From NCBI GenBank assembly GCA_017520935.1, contig JAFXEF010000035.1:90779-154778 (forward strand): DNA of 64,000 nt, in the 5' to 3' direction. Each line of letters starts with the position of its first letter. The first letter of the stretch is position 1. Below are positions 36,359 through 45,740 of this stretch, one piece after another. Position numbers and translations under genes: made by a program. The notes beneath the pieces are model-generated. The model saw nothing but the letters and a program-made list of their open reading frames with translations, was not told the DNA's origin and made no database searches. The DNA is from Bacteroidaceae bacterium (GTDB lineage Bacteria > Bacteroidota > Bacteroidia > Bacteroidales > Bacteroidaceae).

Positions 36359-36388
36359 GGGAGTAAGTTGTAAGTTTTGAGTTATGAA

Positions 36389-37144
36389 TTATAAGTTTTG
36401 ATTCATTTTCGGTGGCAGCAGCTCTGTCTGCACATTGGTCATACTGCCCCACAGGTTGTAGCGCGCCTCAGGGTTCAGTTGGTCGAGGGTATGCAGTACA
36501 TCGGCCATGCGACTACGGTTTGAGGTGTGCTCATGTGGGCAGTTCTTCTTTTGTTTGCGGTATTCGTGCATCCTGGCCAGCAAGGCGATGTCTTTTTCTT
36601 CGATACGACAAAGCGGACGGATGATGGTCATATCAAACTTATTCATCCTCAAGGCTGGCGGCATTGCAGAGAAGGCACCCTGGAAGGTCATATTCATCAA
36701 CAGTGTCACCAACACATCGTCCTGATGATGTCCGAGGGCAATCTTATTGCATCCCAGCCGTTTGGCTGTCTCGAAGAGTGCCTTGCGCCGGTTCCACGAG
36801 CACAGGAAGCAGGGCGACTTACGGGTGTCGCCCGTGGCATCGAACGAGGTCTCTATGATATGCATCTCTACACCCAAGTCACGGGCAAAGTCGACCAAAT
36901 AGTCTGTATCTGTCTGATAAGGGATATTGGTCATCACCACGTGGGCGGCCACCACCTCGAAGCGCGGCTTGAGCACCTTGACACGCGCTGCAAGCAGTTC
37001 GAGCAACGCCAGCGAATCCTTCCCGCCCGACACAGCAATGAGTATGCGGTCGCCCTCCTCGATGAGGTTATATTCCGCCGCAGTCTTGTGAAACTTGTGG
37101 CGGAGACGGTGCATAAGCTGTTCTTCTTCGGTGCGTAGAGCCAT
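36389..37144 (-). CDS. TtcA-like tRNA thiolation / PP-loop ATPase
   Basis: This 251-residue protein has a PP-loop SGGKDSLALLELL (about residue 34-46) and the Cys pair CFLC in KSPCFLCSWNRRKALFETA (about 107-120), with a third Cys in NCPHEH (about 199). These features fit TtcA, which uses an iron-sulfur cluster to make 2-thiocytidine 32 in tRNA. It is shorter than the E. coli enzyme (311), lacking N- and C-terminal extensions. A TilS-like role is less likely because of the Cys pair. A promoter box lies at 37163-37171. Confidence 0.78.
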   Translation of the reverse strand: MALRTEEEQLMHRLRHKFHKTAAEYNLIEEGDRILIAVSGGKDSLALLELLAARVKVLKPRFEVVAAHVVMTNIPYQTDTDYLVDFARDLGVEMHIIETSFDATGDTRKSPCFLCSWNRRKALFETAKRLGCNKIALGHHQDDVLVTLLMNMTFQGAFSAMPPALRMNKFDMTIIRPLCRIEEKDIALLARMHEYRKQKKNCPHEHTSNRSRMADVLHTLDQLNPEARYNLWGSMTNVQTELLPPKMNQNL

Positions 37145-37162
37145 AAATTGCTGTTTCGGGGT

Positions 37163-37171
37163 GCAAAATTA
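37163..37171 (-). promoter_or_regulatory. promoter -7 box for the TtcA-like gene
   Basis: TAATTTTGC on the minus strand, 19 bases before the start, fits TAnnTTTG. Confidence 0.65.
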
Positions 37172-37235
37172 CATCAAAATGTATAAAAAACATAAATTGT
37201 ATTCTCTTTTGTGCCACTATCCCAATAAAAATATC

Positions 37236-37243
37236 TAACTTCG
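37236..37243 (+). promoter_or_regulatory. promoter-like box for the TPR/PD40 gene
   Basis: TAACTTCG, one change from TAnnTTTG, 44 bases before the ATG at 37287. Confidence 0.5.
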
Positions 37244-37286
37244 CCCTGTACTATATATTTAAAGATGTAGAGGAATGTATACGAGA

Positions 37287-38714
37287 ATGAAGAGATATAT
37301 ACTGGCAGGCTTGCTGCTATGCTTCGGCTGCACCCTGTTTGCCCAAAGTCAGAGCCAGGCAAAGAAATGGTTCGCCGCCGGCGAATACAAGAAAGCAAAA
37401 CCCGTATTCGCCAAACTGATAAAGGGCAACCCCAAGAACGGAAGTCTCAACTACTGGTATGGCGTATGCCTCAACGAGACTGGTGAGCACGAAGCTGCCC
37501 TACCCTATCTGCAGAGAGCCGTGGAGCGCGAAGTGGAGAATGCCTTCAGGTATATGGGCGACTACCACTTGCAGGATGGTGACTACGAAGCTGCCATCGA
37601 GTATTATGAGACATACCTGGAGAAGGTAGACCCAGACAACGGGCGGTTCATCGAATATACCCGCAAGCTGGAACAGGCCGAGAAGGAGTTCAAGTATATC
37701 AAACGGGTAGAGAAGGTGGTGATTGTAGACAGCATCGTAGTGCCAAAGGAGGAGCTACTCAAGGCATACACCATAGGCAAGGAAAGTGGCAGCATACATC
37801 CTGCGGGCCAACTGGTAAAGGATGCCAAGAGCACCGAAGGCATTGCTTACCGCACCGAGATGCGCGACAAGATATACTACAGCGACACAGATGAGAATGG
37901 TGCCCTGCAACTCTACATGCGATATAAGATGCTTGACGAGTGGAGCAAGCCTGCGCCACTCAACGGTCTGCCCGATGGCGACAACAACTACCCCTTTGTG
38001 CTCTCTGACGGCATCACCATATACTTTGCCAACAACAGCCTCGACGGACTGGGCGGGTATGATATATTCATCACCCGCTTCAACTCGGCTACCGGCCGCT
38101 ATCTGCTTCCCGAGAACGTAGGCATGCCATTCAACTCGGCTGCCAACGATTATATGATGGTCATTGACGAGATAAACGGACTGGGATGGTTTGCCACCGA
38201 CCGCAACCAGCCCGACAGTCTGGTGTGTGTATACACCTTCGTACCCAACGAAGAAAAGCAATACTACGACTATGCCTCGGACAACCGCCTCGACATCATG
38301 AAAGCAGCACGCATACAAAGCATAGCCACCACACAGACTGACGACGAGGCCATGCGCAAGGCCGGACAAGCCCTGCTTATGCTCAGCCTGCAAAACTCGA
38401 ACAAAGAAGAAAAGGAGGATTTCACCTTTGTCATCGATGACTTCACGGACTATCATCACGTTGACGACTTCCAGAGTCCCGAGGCCCGCCAACTCTTCAT
38501 TGACTGGCAGACCAAGTCGGCCTCGCTGGCCAAGCAAGGCAAGCAGCTCGAAGAGCGCCGTGCGCAGTACACGCTCTCGTCCAAAGCCGAACGCCAGCGT
38601 ATGACCGAAGAGCTACTACGCATGGAGAAGCAATACGAGCTGCTTGAGACCGAAGTTGCAGAAATGCCCAAGGCCATCAGAAATGCCGAGGTGAGCTATA
38701 AAGGCGGCAAATGA
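37287..38714 (+). CDS. secreted TPR and PD40-repeat protein
   Basis: This 475-residue protein (start ATG 37287, MKRYILAGLLLCFGCTLFAQ, a signal peptide; an earlier ATG at 37275 adds four residues) has TPR repeats at about residues 25-115 (GEYKKAKPVFAKLIKGNP, GEHEAALPYLQRAVE, GDYEAAIEYYETYLE) and a WD40-like PD40 region at about 195-330 (IYYSDTDENGALQLY, NNYPFVLSDGITIYFA). The C-terminus is a coiled coil (about 410-465). The build resembles the N-terminal part of PorE/OmpA-like envelope proteins but lacks an OmpA domain. The function is not known. It is transcribed towards the uridine phosphorylase. Confidence 0.75.
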   Translation: MKRYILAGLLLCFGCTLFAQSQSQAKKWFAAGEYKKAKPVFAKLIKGNPKNGSLNYWYGVCLNETGEHEAALPYLQRAVEREVENAFRYMGDYHLQDGDYEAAIEYYETYLEKVDPDNGRFIEYTRKLEQAEKEFKYIKRVEKVVIVDSIVVPKEELLKAYTIGKESGSIHPAGQLVKDAKSTEGIAYRTEMRDKIYYSDTDENGALQLYMRYKMLDEWSKPAPLNGLPDGDNNYPFVLSDGITIYFANNSLDGLGGYDIFITRFNSATGRYLLPENVGMPFNSAANDYMMVIDEINGLGWFATDRNQPDSLVCVYTFVPNEEKQYYDYASDNRLDIMKAARIQSIATTQTDDEAMRKAGQALLMLSLQNSNKEEKEDFTFVIDDFTDYHHVDDFQSPEARQLFIDWQTKSASLAKQGKQLEERRAQYTLSSKAERQRMTEELLRMEKQYELLETEVAEMPKAIRNAEVSYKGGK

Positions 38715-38783
38715 TGCCCTAAGCAGAACACTTTGCCACCCCTTCGGTTATAGAAGTGAGAACCCATTATCCCTATACTATAT

Positions 38784-39656
38784 ATGAGCAGTTACTATGC
38801 CCCCTCCGAACTCATCATCAATGATGACGGCTCCGTATTCCATCTTCACGTGAGCCCCGAGCAACTGGCCTCGAAAGTTATCCTTGTGGGCGACCCCGGC
38901 CGCGTAAGCCTCGTAGCCTCACATTTCGACATCATCGAATGCGACATCACGAGCCGCGAGTTCCATACGACAACAGGCATATATAGAGGCAAGCGCATCA
39001 CCGTGCTCTCCACGGGCATCGGATGTGACAACATCGACATCGTGGTCAACGAGCTCGATGCCCTTGCCAATATCGACTTCGCCACCCGCACACAAAAGAC
39101 GGAATTCCGTCAGCTGGAGATGGTGCGCATAGGCACTTGTGGCGGCTTGCAACCCGACACTCCCGTCGGCACCTACGTATGCTCGCGCAAGAGTATCGGT
39201 TTCGATGGCCTGCTCAACTACTATGCCGGCCGTAACGCCGTGTGCGACCTCCCTTTCGAGAAGGCCTTCACACGCCACATGCAATGGAATCCGCAGAAGG
39301 GAGCGCCCTATGTCATCGACAATGACACAGACCTGCTCGCCCGCATCAACCAGGGCGATATGGTCGATGGTGTCACCATCTCGGCCGGTGGTTTCTTCGG
39401 ACCCCAAGGCCGCAAGCTCCGCATCCCGCTCGAGGATCCCGACCAGAACGAGAAAATAATGGCTTTCGAGTATGCCGGACAACGCATCACCAACTTTGAG
39501 ATGGAGGGCTCAGCCATCGCCGGCCTCTCCCGCCTGCTCGGACACAAAGCAATGACCGTATGCATGGTTATCGCCAACCGACGCGCCAAGGAGGCCAACA
39601 CCAGTTACAAGAACAGCATTGACAACCTGATAGAAAAAGTGGTAGAGAGAATATAA
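38784..39656 (+). CDS. uridine phosphorylase-like nucleoside phosphorylase
   Basis: This 290-residue enzyme of the PNP/UDP phosphorylase family splits nucleosides with phosphate. Seen: ILVGDPGRVSLVASHF (about residue 32), VLSTGIGCDNIDIV (about 73), IGTCGGLQPDTPVGTYV (about 116), and NFEMEGSAIAGLSRLLGHKA (about 236), which carries the ribose-binding Glu-Met-Glu. Uridine is the probable substrate, but this is by family resemblance. It stops one base before the ATG of the next gene (TAAATG), so the two form an operon. Confidence 0.88.
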   Translation: MSSYYAPSELIINDDGSVFHLHVSPEQLASKVILVGDPGRVSLVASHFDIIECDITSREFHTTTGIYRGKRITVLSTGIGCDNIDIVVNELDALANIDFATRTQKTEFRQLEMVRIGTCGGLQPDTPVGTYVCSRKSIGFDGLLNYYAGRNAVCDLPFEKAFTRHMQWNPQKGAPYVIDNDTDLLARINQGDMVDGVTISAGGFFGPQGRKLRIPLEDPDQNEKIMAFEYAGQRITNFEMEGSAIAGLSRLLGHKAMTVCMVIANRRAKEANTSYKNSIDNLIEKVVERI

Positions 39657-40139
39657 ATGGAACCCGCATTCAGCTACACAATTGATGACAAAGCCGCTCG
39701 CTACGAGCAGTTTATCAAAGACTTCCTCCCCTACATTGCCGATGAGCATGAGGAGGTGAGCATACTCGCCAACACCACTGCCGCCCTGCGCCAGGCCTTC
39801 GGATGGTTTTGGATAGGCTTCTACCTTGTGCGCAATGACCAGCTCATCCTGGGTCCCTTCCAAGGCGACGTGGCCTGCTACCGCATCCGTCACGGCCGTG
39901 GCGTGTGTGGTACTGCCTGGGCCGAAGCCACCACACAGGTTGTCCCCGATGTGGAGCAGTTTCCCGGACATATAGCCTGCAGTGGCAGCTCACGTTCAGA
40001 GATTGTAGTACCCCTCATCGCTGACAGCAAAGTGCACGGTGTGCTCGACATCGACAGCGACCAACTTGCCACCTTCGATGACACCGACCGCCACTACCTC
40101 GAGATACTGTGCAGGCATCTCTGCGAAGCAATATATTAA
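39657..40139 (+). CDS. msrC: free methionine-(R)-sulfoxide reductase (GAF domain)
   Basis: This 160-residue cytoplasmic GAF-domain enzyme reduces free Met-R-sulfoxide. The fRMsr signature is complete: FWIGFYLV, LGPFQGDVACYRI, GRGVCGTAW and FPGHIACSGSSRSEIVVPL, with the three Cys (about residues 83, 93 and 117) that act in the family. It starts at the base after the stop of the phosphorylase gene, so translation is likely coupled. It is convergent with the LytTR gene, 33 bases away. Length is normal. Confidence 0.92.
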   Translation: MEPAFSYTIDDKAARYEQFIKDFLPYIADEHEEVSILANTTAALRQAFGWFWIGFYLVRNDQLILGPFQGDVACYRIRHGRGVCGTAWAEATTQVVPDVEQFPGHIACSGSSRSEIVVPLIADSKVHGVLDIDSDQLATFDDTDRHYLEILCRHLCEAIY

Positions 40140-40172
40140 GGGGATTAGCCGATAAGACCCGATGGGGAATCC

Positions 40173-41030
40173 TTACATCGACAACCATTTCATCACGGCA
40201 TCGCCATAGGTCTTCGACACGGGAATGTCTTTTACACCCTCGATACCTAATTCCAGATAGAAGTTCTCCTTTTCGCGCCGAAGCACCTTTACCTGTTCCA
40301 TATTGACCATATAGCCGCGATGGCAACGCATCACATTGGTTTCGGCCAACGACTCCGAAGTACGCTTAAGGGTATTGCGCAACATCAGTTTCTTGGGCAG
40401 GTTATTCTTCATGTACCAAATGTAGATATAGTTGTCGGCAGACTCTATGTAGAGCAGGTTGTCTTTCGTCACGGAGAGCTGCAACTCGCCACGCTCGTCA
40501 TAAAAGGAGATAAGTCCCTTGCCGGCCATCTTCTGAGCTACCGCCTTGTCAAAGTCATCCTCTATCTGGCGCAAACGTTCGTTCTTGTCCTGCAGGGTAA
40601 AGGCGGTAATACAGATAATGTAGGGGATAAGCAAAATAAGTGAAGTATTTTGCAGGGCGCTCTTAAATGCCACCCAAATGTCTTCCTGCACATCTGCCAA
40701 GATGGAACAGATAGTATAGGCGATAGCCATGATGGCCAACTCGACAAATACCCATATTGCATAATTCAGAATGCTGATCTCATGCTTCTTGGTGCGGTAG
40801 TACATGATGACACGACTGATGGCTACGATACTCATTCCCAACAGCACGATGAGGAGTGAATAAATGACAAACATAAACTCCGACACGCGCTCACGCCCCC
40901 ACTGCAGCACGCCAAAAGGCTGATACACAATGATAAAGAAAAGAGCAAATGCCGCAGCCGAGGTCACCAATATGACCTGATTGCGCTTGGTAAGGAGGTA
41001 TCGGGGTATGAATTGCGAAAGAAAATCCAT
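40173..41030 (-). CDS. LytTR-domain regulator with membrane segments
   Basis: This 285-residue protein has four hydrophobic segments (about residues 20-160) and a C-terminal LytTR DNA-binding domain (about 185-285) with NLLYIESADNYIYIWY, LKRTSESLAETNVMRCHRGY and VNMEQVKVLRREKENFYLEL. Such proteins are membrane-tethered regulators; there is no receiver domain. Its targets and signal are unknown. The promoter box is at 41065-41072. It lies 156 bases downstream of the acyl-CoA ligase gene but has its own promoter. Confidence 0.88.
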   Translation of the reverse strand: MDFLSQFIPRYLLTKRNQVILVTSAAAFALFFIIVYQPFGVLQWGRERVSEFMFVIYSLLIVLLGMSIVAISRVIMYYRTKKHEISILNYAIWVFVELAIMAIAYTICSILADVQEDIWVAFKSALQNTSLILLIPYIICITAFTLQDKNERLRQIEDDFDKAVAQKMAGKGLISFYDERGELQLSVTKDNLLYIESADNYIYIWYMKNNLPKKLMLRNTLKRTSESLAETNVMRCHRGYMVNMEQVKVLRREKENFYLELGIEGVKDIPVSKTYGDAVMKWLSM

Positions 41031-41064
41031 CGTGTTATTTGCAGCTAATAATCGTTTTCGAATT

Positions 41065-41072
41065 CAAAAGTA
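41065..41072 (-). promoter_or_regulatory. promoter -7 box for the LytTR gene
   Basis: TACTTTTG on the minus strand, 35 bases before the start, matches TAnnTTTG. Confidence 0.65.
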
Positions 41073-41186
41073 CGAATTTCTATGCAGAAACTCGCACTTT
41101 TGAAAGAAAACTTAACATTTTTCAGTGGCCTCTACAATGACCTGCGGCCGACAAACCAGCGCCGGAAATCAATGGGCGGTCAGCTT

Positions 41187-42842
41187 TTACGAGTAGAGGA
41201 AACGCTTGATACTGCGCTTCGGAGTCTTCTCGAAGGGCTCCTCACGGAGTTCGATTTGGCCTACTTTGCTGTATGCGGGCAGTTCGGCATTCACTTGCTT
41301 TAAGTATTCATCCATTATCTCGTCGATACTCTTGGTGTTGCCCTCGAGTCGTTTGAATGCATCCATATCGGGCACTACGAGTGCCACAATCTTCTTGCCA
41401 CGGCTGATGACAATAGACTCGGACACGAGAGGGAGGCTATTGAATTTATCCTCGATTTCTTCGGGGTATACATTCTGCCCGCTTCCACTGAGAATCATAT
41501 TCTTGGAACGCCCCTTTATGAAGACATTGCCCTGCGCGTCGATGACACCCAAATCACCGCTCTTGAGCCAGCCGTCCTCGGTGAAGGCCTGCTTGGTAGC
41601 TTCAGGATTCTTGTAATATCCGTCCATCACATTGTCACCCTTGATTTGGATTTCGCCCACTACGTTTTGCGGGTCTTCAGAGTCGATGCGCACCTCAAGA
41701 CGGTCAACGGCCATTCCGCACGAACGCATGGCAAACTCGCGCCAGTTTCTATAGCATACGAGCGGTGCACACTCTGTCATACCATAACCTACGGTGTAGG
41801 GGAAGTTCATTTTCTTCATCAGCTTCTCCACCTTCTCATTGATAGCAGCTCCACCCACGATAAGACTGCCACGCTCCAAGTTGCCACCGAATGTGGTGAG
41901 CAATTTCTTCCGCACAGTGTTGTAGATAATCTTGTTGACACCGGGAATAGCAGTGAGCAACTTCATGTGGGGTTTGTTGAGCGTGGGCATTACCTTACCC
42001 TTGAATATCTTTTCCACAACAAGGGGCACAGTTACCAACATGTAGGGCTTCACCTCACTCAGTGCCTTGATGAGGATTGATGGGGTTGGGGTCTTGCCAA
42101 GGAAGTAGATGTGGCAACCTGTAACAAAGGGATAAAGGAACTCGAATGCCATACCATACATGTGACCCAACGGCAACATGGAAAGAATGTGCCATCCGGG
42201 CTGATTGGGCATATTGGGAATAGCAAACTCAATGTTTGAACTGATGGCACGTGCCGACAGCATAACGCCCTTCGGGTCGCTTGTGGTACCAGAAGTGTAG
42301 TTGATGAGTTCCAACTCATCGAGGCTGCCCGTAGGGTAACTGATGTGCTCGGGCTTCACGCCTTCGGGGAAGCGCTCCTTGAATATCTGCTCGCACTGGT
42401 CGTGGAATGCCTTGGGATCCACCTCATGTCCTTGCGTATAGATAGGAGTGAAGTTCTGGATGTTGATGGCGATATTCAGCTTGGGCATCTCCTCAACATT
42501 CATCTTCTCCCATATCTCCGGCTCGGTGAAGATGGCCGTAGCGTCAGAGTGGTTGGTGAGCTTCTGTATACTGTCTGCAGTAAAGTCATTGAGCAAAGGC
42601 ACCATCACACCATCATATGTACCGATAGCAATAAACGATGCAGCCCACTCGGCAGAATTCTTGGCACAAAGGACAATCCTATCGCCTTTGGCAACACCGG
42701 CAGTCTGTAACAATATGTGCAGTTTCTCGATATTTTCTGCAACTTGACCGAAGGTTAAGGTATTTTTACCGTAATTGGTAAATGCGGGCAAACTCCAATA
42801 ATTCTTGATTGCCGACTCGGCATAATTCAAATAATGCTTCAT
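41187..42842 (-). CDS. AMP-dependent acyl-CoA ligase (long-chain fatty acid type)
   Basis: This 551-residue enzyme (start ATG 42842, MKHYLNYAESAIKNYW; the frame opens at 42896 but those 18 codons look non-coding) activates a fatty acid to acyl-AMP and then acyl-CoA. Motifs: YTSGTTSDPKGVMLS (about residue 175), YGMTECAPLV (about 345), WLKSGDLGVID (about 425) and the C-terminal lysine loop with KTPKRSIKRFLYS. The substrate chain length is not readable. It is on the minus strand, convergent to nothing nearby, and divergent from sufB. Confidence 0.88.
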   Translation of the reverse strand: MKHYLNYAESAIKNYWSLPAFTNYGKNTLTFGQVAENIEKLHILLQTAGVAKGDRIVLCAKNSAEWAASFIAIGTYDGVMVPLLNDFTADSIQKLTNHSDATAIFTEPEIWEKMNVEEMPKLNIAINIQNFTPIYTQGHEVDPKAFHDQCEQIFKERFPEGVKPEHISYPTGSLDELELINYTSGTTSDPKGVMLSARAISSNIEFAIPNMPNQPGWHILSMLPLGHMYGMAFEFLYPFVTGCHIYFLGKTPTPSILIKALSEVKPYMLVTVPLVVEKIFKGKVMPTLNKPHMKLLTAIPGVNKIIYNTVRKKLLTTFGGNLERGSLIVGGAAINEKVEKLMKKMNFPYTVGYGMTECAPLVCYRNWREFAMRSCGMAVDRLEVRIDSEDPQNVVGEIQIKGDNVMDGYYKNPEATKQAFTEDGWLKSGDLGVIDAQGNVFIKGRSKNMILSGSGQNVYPEEIEDKFNSLPLVSESIVISRGKKIVALVVPDMDAFKRLEGNTKSIDEIMDEYLKQVNAELPAYSKVGQIELREEPFEKTPKRSIKRFLYS

Positions 42843-43261
42843 AAATAATGTTTGTTTTTCGCTTGTTTCGGTGCAAATTTCGGGTTTTATTTTCACTAAT
42901 TCCCATTTTTAAGGCCACATACATTGGTCAAGGGGTGAAATTACTATAGGGGCGAATACGTATATATCGGGGTGAAATCCGAAAAACATAAACAAAACAA
43001 ATTGATGAAAAGTTCCCATTTCATCGAAAAAACAGGCATGCTTGGCAAGATATCATGCACCGTATGGCACTTTCTTTTGAAATCATATTTAAAAACAGAT
43101 TCGTTCATATTATTAGTTCCAACCAAGATGTAAAGCAATATTTGCCCGGGAGGAAAAATCCGTCTCACAGAAGCAGCATAAGCGTTTTCTCACTAAAAAC
43201 AAATCTTGTGCTTGCACGTTTCAATAAAAGTTTGTACTTTCGTGCCTCCTAACAGTACAGT
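42843..43261. other. intergenic region acyl-CoA ligase-sufB
   Basis: The 419 bases hold the sufB promoter, one AAACAGATTC motif (43085-43102) and a repeated word GGGGTGAAAT (about 42935 and 42970). No gene is supported; short frames here have no family features. Confidence 0.6.
43212..43242 (+). promoter_or_regulatory. promoter of the suf operon
   Basis: TACTTTCG (43235-43242), one change from TAnnTTTG, is preceded by TTG at 43212-43214 with a 20-bp spacer. The sufB ATG is at 43262. Confidence 0.6.
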
Positions 43262-44755
43262 ATGGAACAAGCTAAAGACAACAATAAAGATAAGAATCCG
43301 AAGAAGCGGACGGACAATAAGTTTGTGCGTAAGCTGACCGAGGAGAAATATAAATACGGCTTCACCACCGATGTGCACACGGAAGTGATTCCTGTGGGCT
43401 TGAACGAAGAGGTGGTACGCCTCATCTCGGCCAAGAAGGGCGAGCCTGAGTGGTTGCTTGACTTCCGCCTTAAAGCATATAACTATTGGCTGGGATTGAA
43501 GATGCCGAATTGGGCGCATCTGCAGATACCCGAGATCGACTATCAAGCCATCTCGTACTATGCCGACCCCACCAAGAAAAAGGAGGGGCCGAAGAGTCTC
43601 GACGAGATAGATCCCGAGGTGATGAAGACTTTCGACAAGCTGGGCATTCCCCTTGAAGAACGTCTGGCACTGAGCGGTGGCATGGCTGTGGATGCAGTGA
43701 TGGATTCGGTATCGGTGAAGACCACCTTCAAGGAGAAGTTGCTCGAAAAGGGCATCATCTTCTGCTCCATCAGCGAAGCTGTGCGCGAATACCCCGACTT
43801 AGTGAAGCAATATCTGGGTTCTGTGGTGAGCTACCGCGACAACTACTTTGCCGCACTCAACTCGGCCGTGTTCAGTGACGGTTCGTTCGTATATATTCCC
43901 AAGGGCGTGCGCTGTCCTATGGAGCTAAGCACTTACTTCCGCATCAATGCAGCCAATACGGGCCAGTTTGAGCGCACGCTCATCGTGGCCGATGACGACA
44001 GCTATGTATCCTACCTCGAGGGCTGTACGGCTCCGATGCGTGATGAGAACCAGCTGCATGCCGCCATCGTAGAGATTGTAGTGATGGAGCGTGCCGAGGT
44101 GAAGTACAGCACCGTGCAGAACTGGTACCCCGGTGATGCCGAGGGCCGTGGCGGTGTGTACAACTTTGTCACCAAGCGTGGTCACTGCCGTGGTGCAGGC
44201 AGCAAGCTGTCGTGGACACAGGTAGAGACAGGTTCGGCCATCACGTGGAAATACCCCTCGTGCATCCTCTCGGGAGATAACTCACAGGGCGAGTTCTACT
44301 CCGTAGCCGTGACCAACAACTACCAGCAAGCCGATACGGGAACCAAGATGATACACCTGGGCCGCAACACCAAGAGCACCATCATCAGCAAGGGCATCTC
44401 GGCCGGCAAGAGTCAGAACTCATACCGCGGACTCGTGAAGGTGGGTGAGCGTGCTGATGGTGCACGCAACTACAGCCAGTGCGACTCGCTGCTGCTGGGT
44501 AGCCATTGCGGAGCACATACCTTCCCCTATATGGACATCAAGAACGAGACGGCCGTGGTGGAGCACGAGGCTACCACCTCGAAGATCAGCGAGGACCAGC
44601 TCTTCTACTGCAACCAGCGCGGCATCAAGACCGAAGATGCCATTGGCCTCATCGTGAACGGCTATGCCAAGGAGGTTATCAACAAGCTGCCTATGGAGTT
44701 TGCCGTCGAGGCACAGAAACTGCTCTCGGTATCGCTGGAGGGAAGCGTAGGATAA
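43262..44755 (+). CDS. sufB: Fe-S cluster assembly protein SufB
   Basis: This 497-residue scaffold protein of the SufBCD complex builds Fe-S clusters in the cytoplasm. Seen: [20 protein letters not shown] near residue 187, [20 protein letters not shown] near 206, and [18 protein letters not shown] near 410. Length matches the family (470-500). It is the first gene of sufBCDS. A 94-base gap to sufC holds AT-rich direct repeats (GATAATTGATAATGG words). Confidence 0.96.
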   Translation: MEQAKDNNKDKNPKKRTDNKFVRKLTEEKYKYGFTTDVHTEVIPVGLNEEVVRLISAKKGEPEWLLDFRLKAYNYWLGLKMPNWAHLQIPEIDYQAISYYADPTKKKEGPKSLDEIDPEVMKTFDKLGIPLEERLALSGGMAVDAVMDSVSVKTTFKEKLLEKGIIFCSISEAVREYPDLVKQYLGSVVSYRDNYFAALNSAVFSDGSFVYIPKGVRCPMELSTYFRINAANTGQFERTLIVADDDSYVSYLEGCTAPMRDENQLHAAIVEIVVMERAEVKYSTVQNWYPGDAEGRGGVYNFVTKRGHCRGAGSKLSWTQVETGSAITWKYPSCILSGDNSQGEFYSVAVTNNYQQADTGTKMIHLGRNTKSTIISKGISAGKSQNSYRGLVKVGERADGARNYSQCDSLLLGSHCGAHTFPYMDIKNETAVVEHEATTSKISEDQLFYCNQRGIKTEDAIGLIVNGYAKEVINKLPMEFAVEAQKLLSVSLEGSVG

Positions 44756-44849
44756 TTGACAATGGATAATTGATAATGGACAATTGGAAGTCCGAGTTCT
44801 CAGAGCACTCCGAGTTCTCCGAGAATTCAGAAAAAACAAATCAAAGACA

Positions 44850-45599
44850 ATGCTAAAAGTAAGCAACCTGCATGCCAGCATCAATGGCAAAGAGATATTG
44901 AAGGGTATCGACCTTGAGGTGCGCCCCGGTGAGGTACATGCCATCATGGGGCCGAATGGTTCAGGAAAGAGTACACTGAGTAACGTACTTGTGGGTCACC
45001 CCTCCTACGAGGTAACGCAAGGTGCCGTAGAGTTTAACGGAAAGAACCTGCTGGAGCTGTCGCCCGAAGACCGCAGCCACGAGGGATTGTTTCTCTCGTT
45101 CCAGTACCCCGTAGAGATACCGGGCGTGAGCATGGTCAACTTCATGCGTGCCGCCATCAACGAGCAGCGCAAATATCGTGGCCTCGCCCCCTTGGCTGCC
45201 AATGAATTCCTCAAGCTCATGCGCGAGAAGCGTGCTCTCGTGGAGCTCGACAGCAAACTGGCAAACCGCTCTGTCAACGAAGGCTTCAGCGGCGGTGAGA
45301 AGAAGAAGAACGAAATCTTCCAGATGGCCATGCTGGAGCCCCGCCTCAGCATCCTCGACGAGACTGACTCGGGTCTCGACATCGATGCACTGCGCATCGT
45401 GGCCGAGGGAGTAAACAAACTGAAGACTCCCGAGACATCGACCATCGTCATCACCCACTACCAGCGCCTGCTCGACTATATCAAGCCCGATGTGGTGCAC
45501 GTGCTCTACAAAGGACGCATCGTGAAGACTGCAGGCCCCGAGCTGGCACTTGAGATTGAGAACCGCGGTTTCGACTGGATAAAGAAGGAAGTGGAATAG
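44850..45599 (+). CDS. sufC: Fe-S cluster assembly ATPase SufC
   Basis: This 249-residue ABC-type ATPase drives SufBD. Walker A MGPNGSGKSTLSNVL (about residue 33), signature FSGGEKKKNEIFQ (about 148) and Walker B LSILDETDSGLDIDAL (about 167) are present. The start is ATG 44850 (MLKVSNLHASINGKE); the frame opens at 44784 but the first 22 codons are repeat-like intergenic sequence. It is followed 57 bases later by sufD. Confidence 0.96.
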   Translation: MLKVSNLHASINGKEILKGIDLEVRPGEVHAIMGPNGSGKSTLSNVLVGHPSYEVTQGAVEFNGKNLLELSPEDRSHEGLFLSFQYPVEIPGVSMVNFMRAAINEQRKYRGLAPLAANEFLKLMREKRALVELDSKLANRSVNEGFSGGEKKKNEIFQMAMLEPRLSILDETDSGLDIDALRIVAEGVNKLKTPETSTIVITHYQRLLDYIKPDVVHVLYKGRIVKTAGPELALEIENRGFDWIKKEVE

Positions 45600-45603
45600 G
45601 GAA

Positions 45604-45740
45604 GCCTCTCCCAGCCTCCCCCAAGGGGAGGTGACAAAAGGCAGACATACACATATATGAGTAATATAGACAATAGTAACAATATGACTCCGCGAGGTGA
45701 ACAAGCCCCCTCCCTTCGGGGGAGGGCGGGGGGAGAGGCC
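45604..45740. repeat. GC-rich inverted repeat spanning the sufC-sufD gap and the sufD 5' end
   Basis: GCCTCTCCCAGCCTCCC at 45604 faces GGGCGGGGGGAGAGGC near 45725. Each side has its own small hairpin: CCTCCCC-CAA-GGGGAGG (45615-45631) and CCCTCCC-TTCG-GGGGAGGG (about 45708-45726). The right half is inside the sufD reading frame and codes for residues 17-27 or so. Confidence 0.75.

Noticed and set aside
45599..45657. Intrinsic terminator between sufC and sufD
   Set aside because: The hairpin there has no U-run and forms part of a longer GC-rich repeat; sufBCDS is kept together as one operon.
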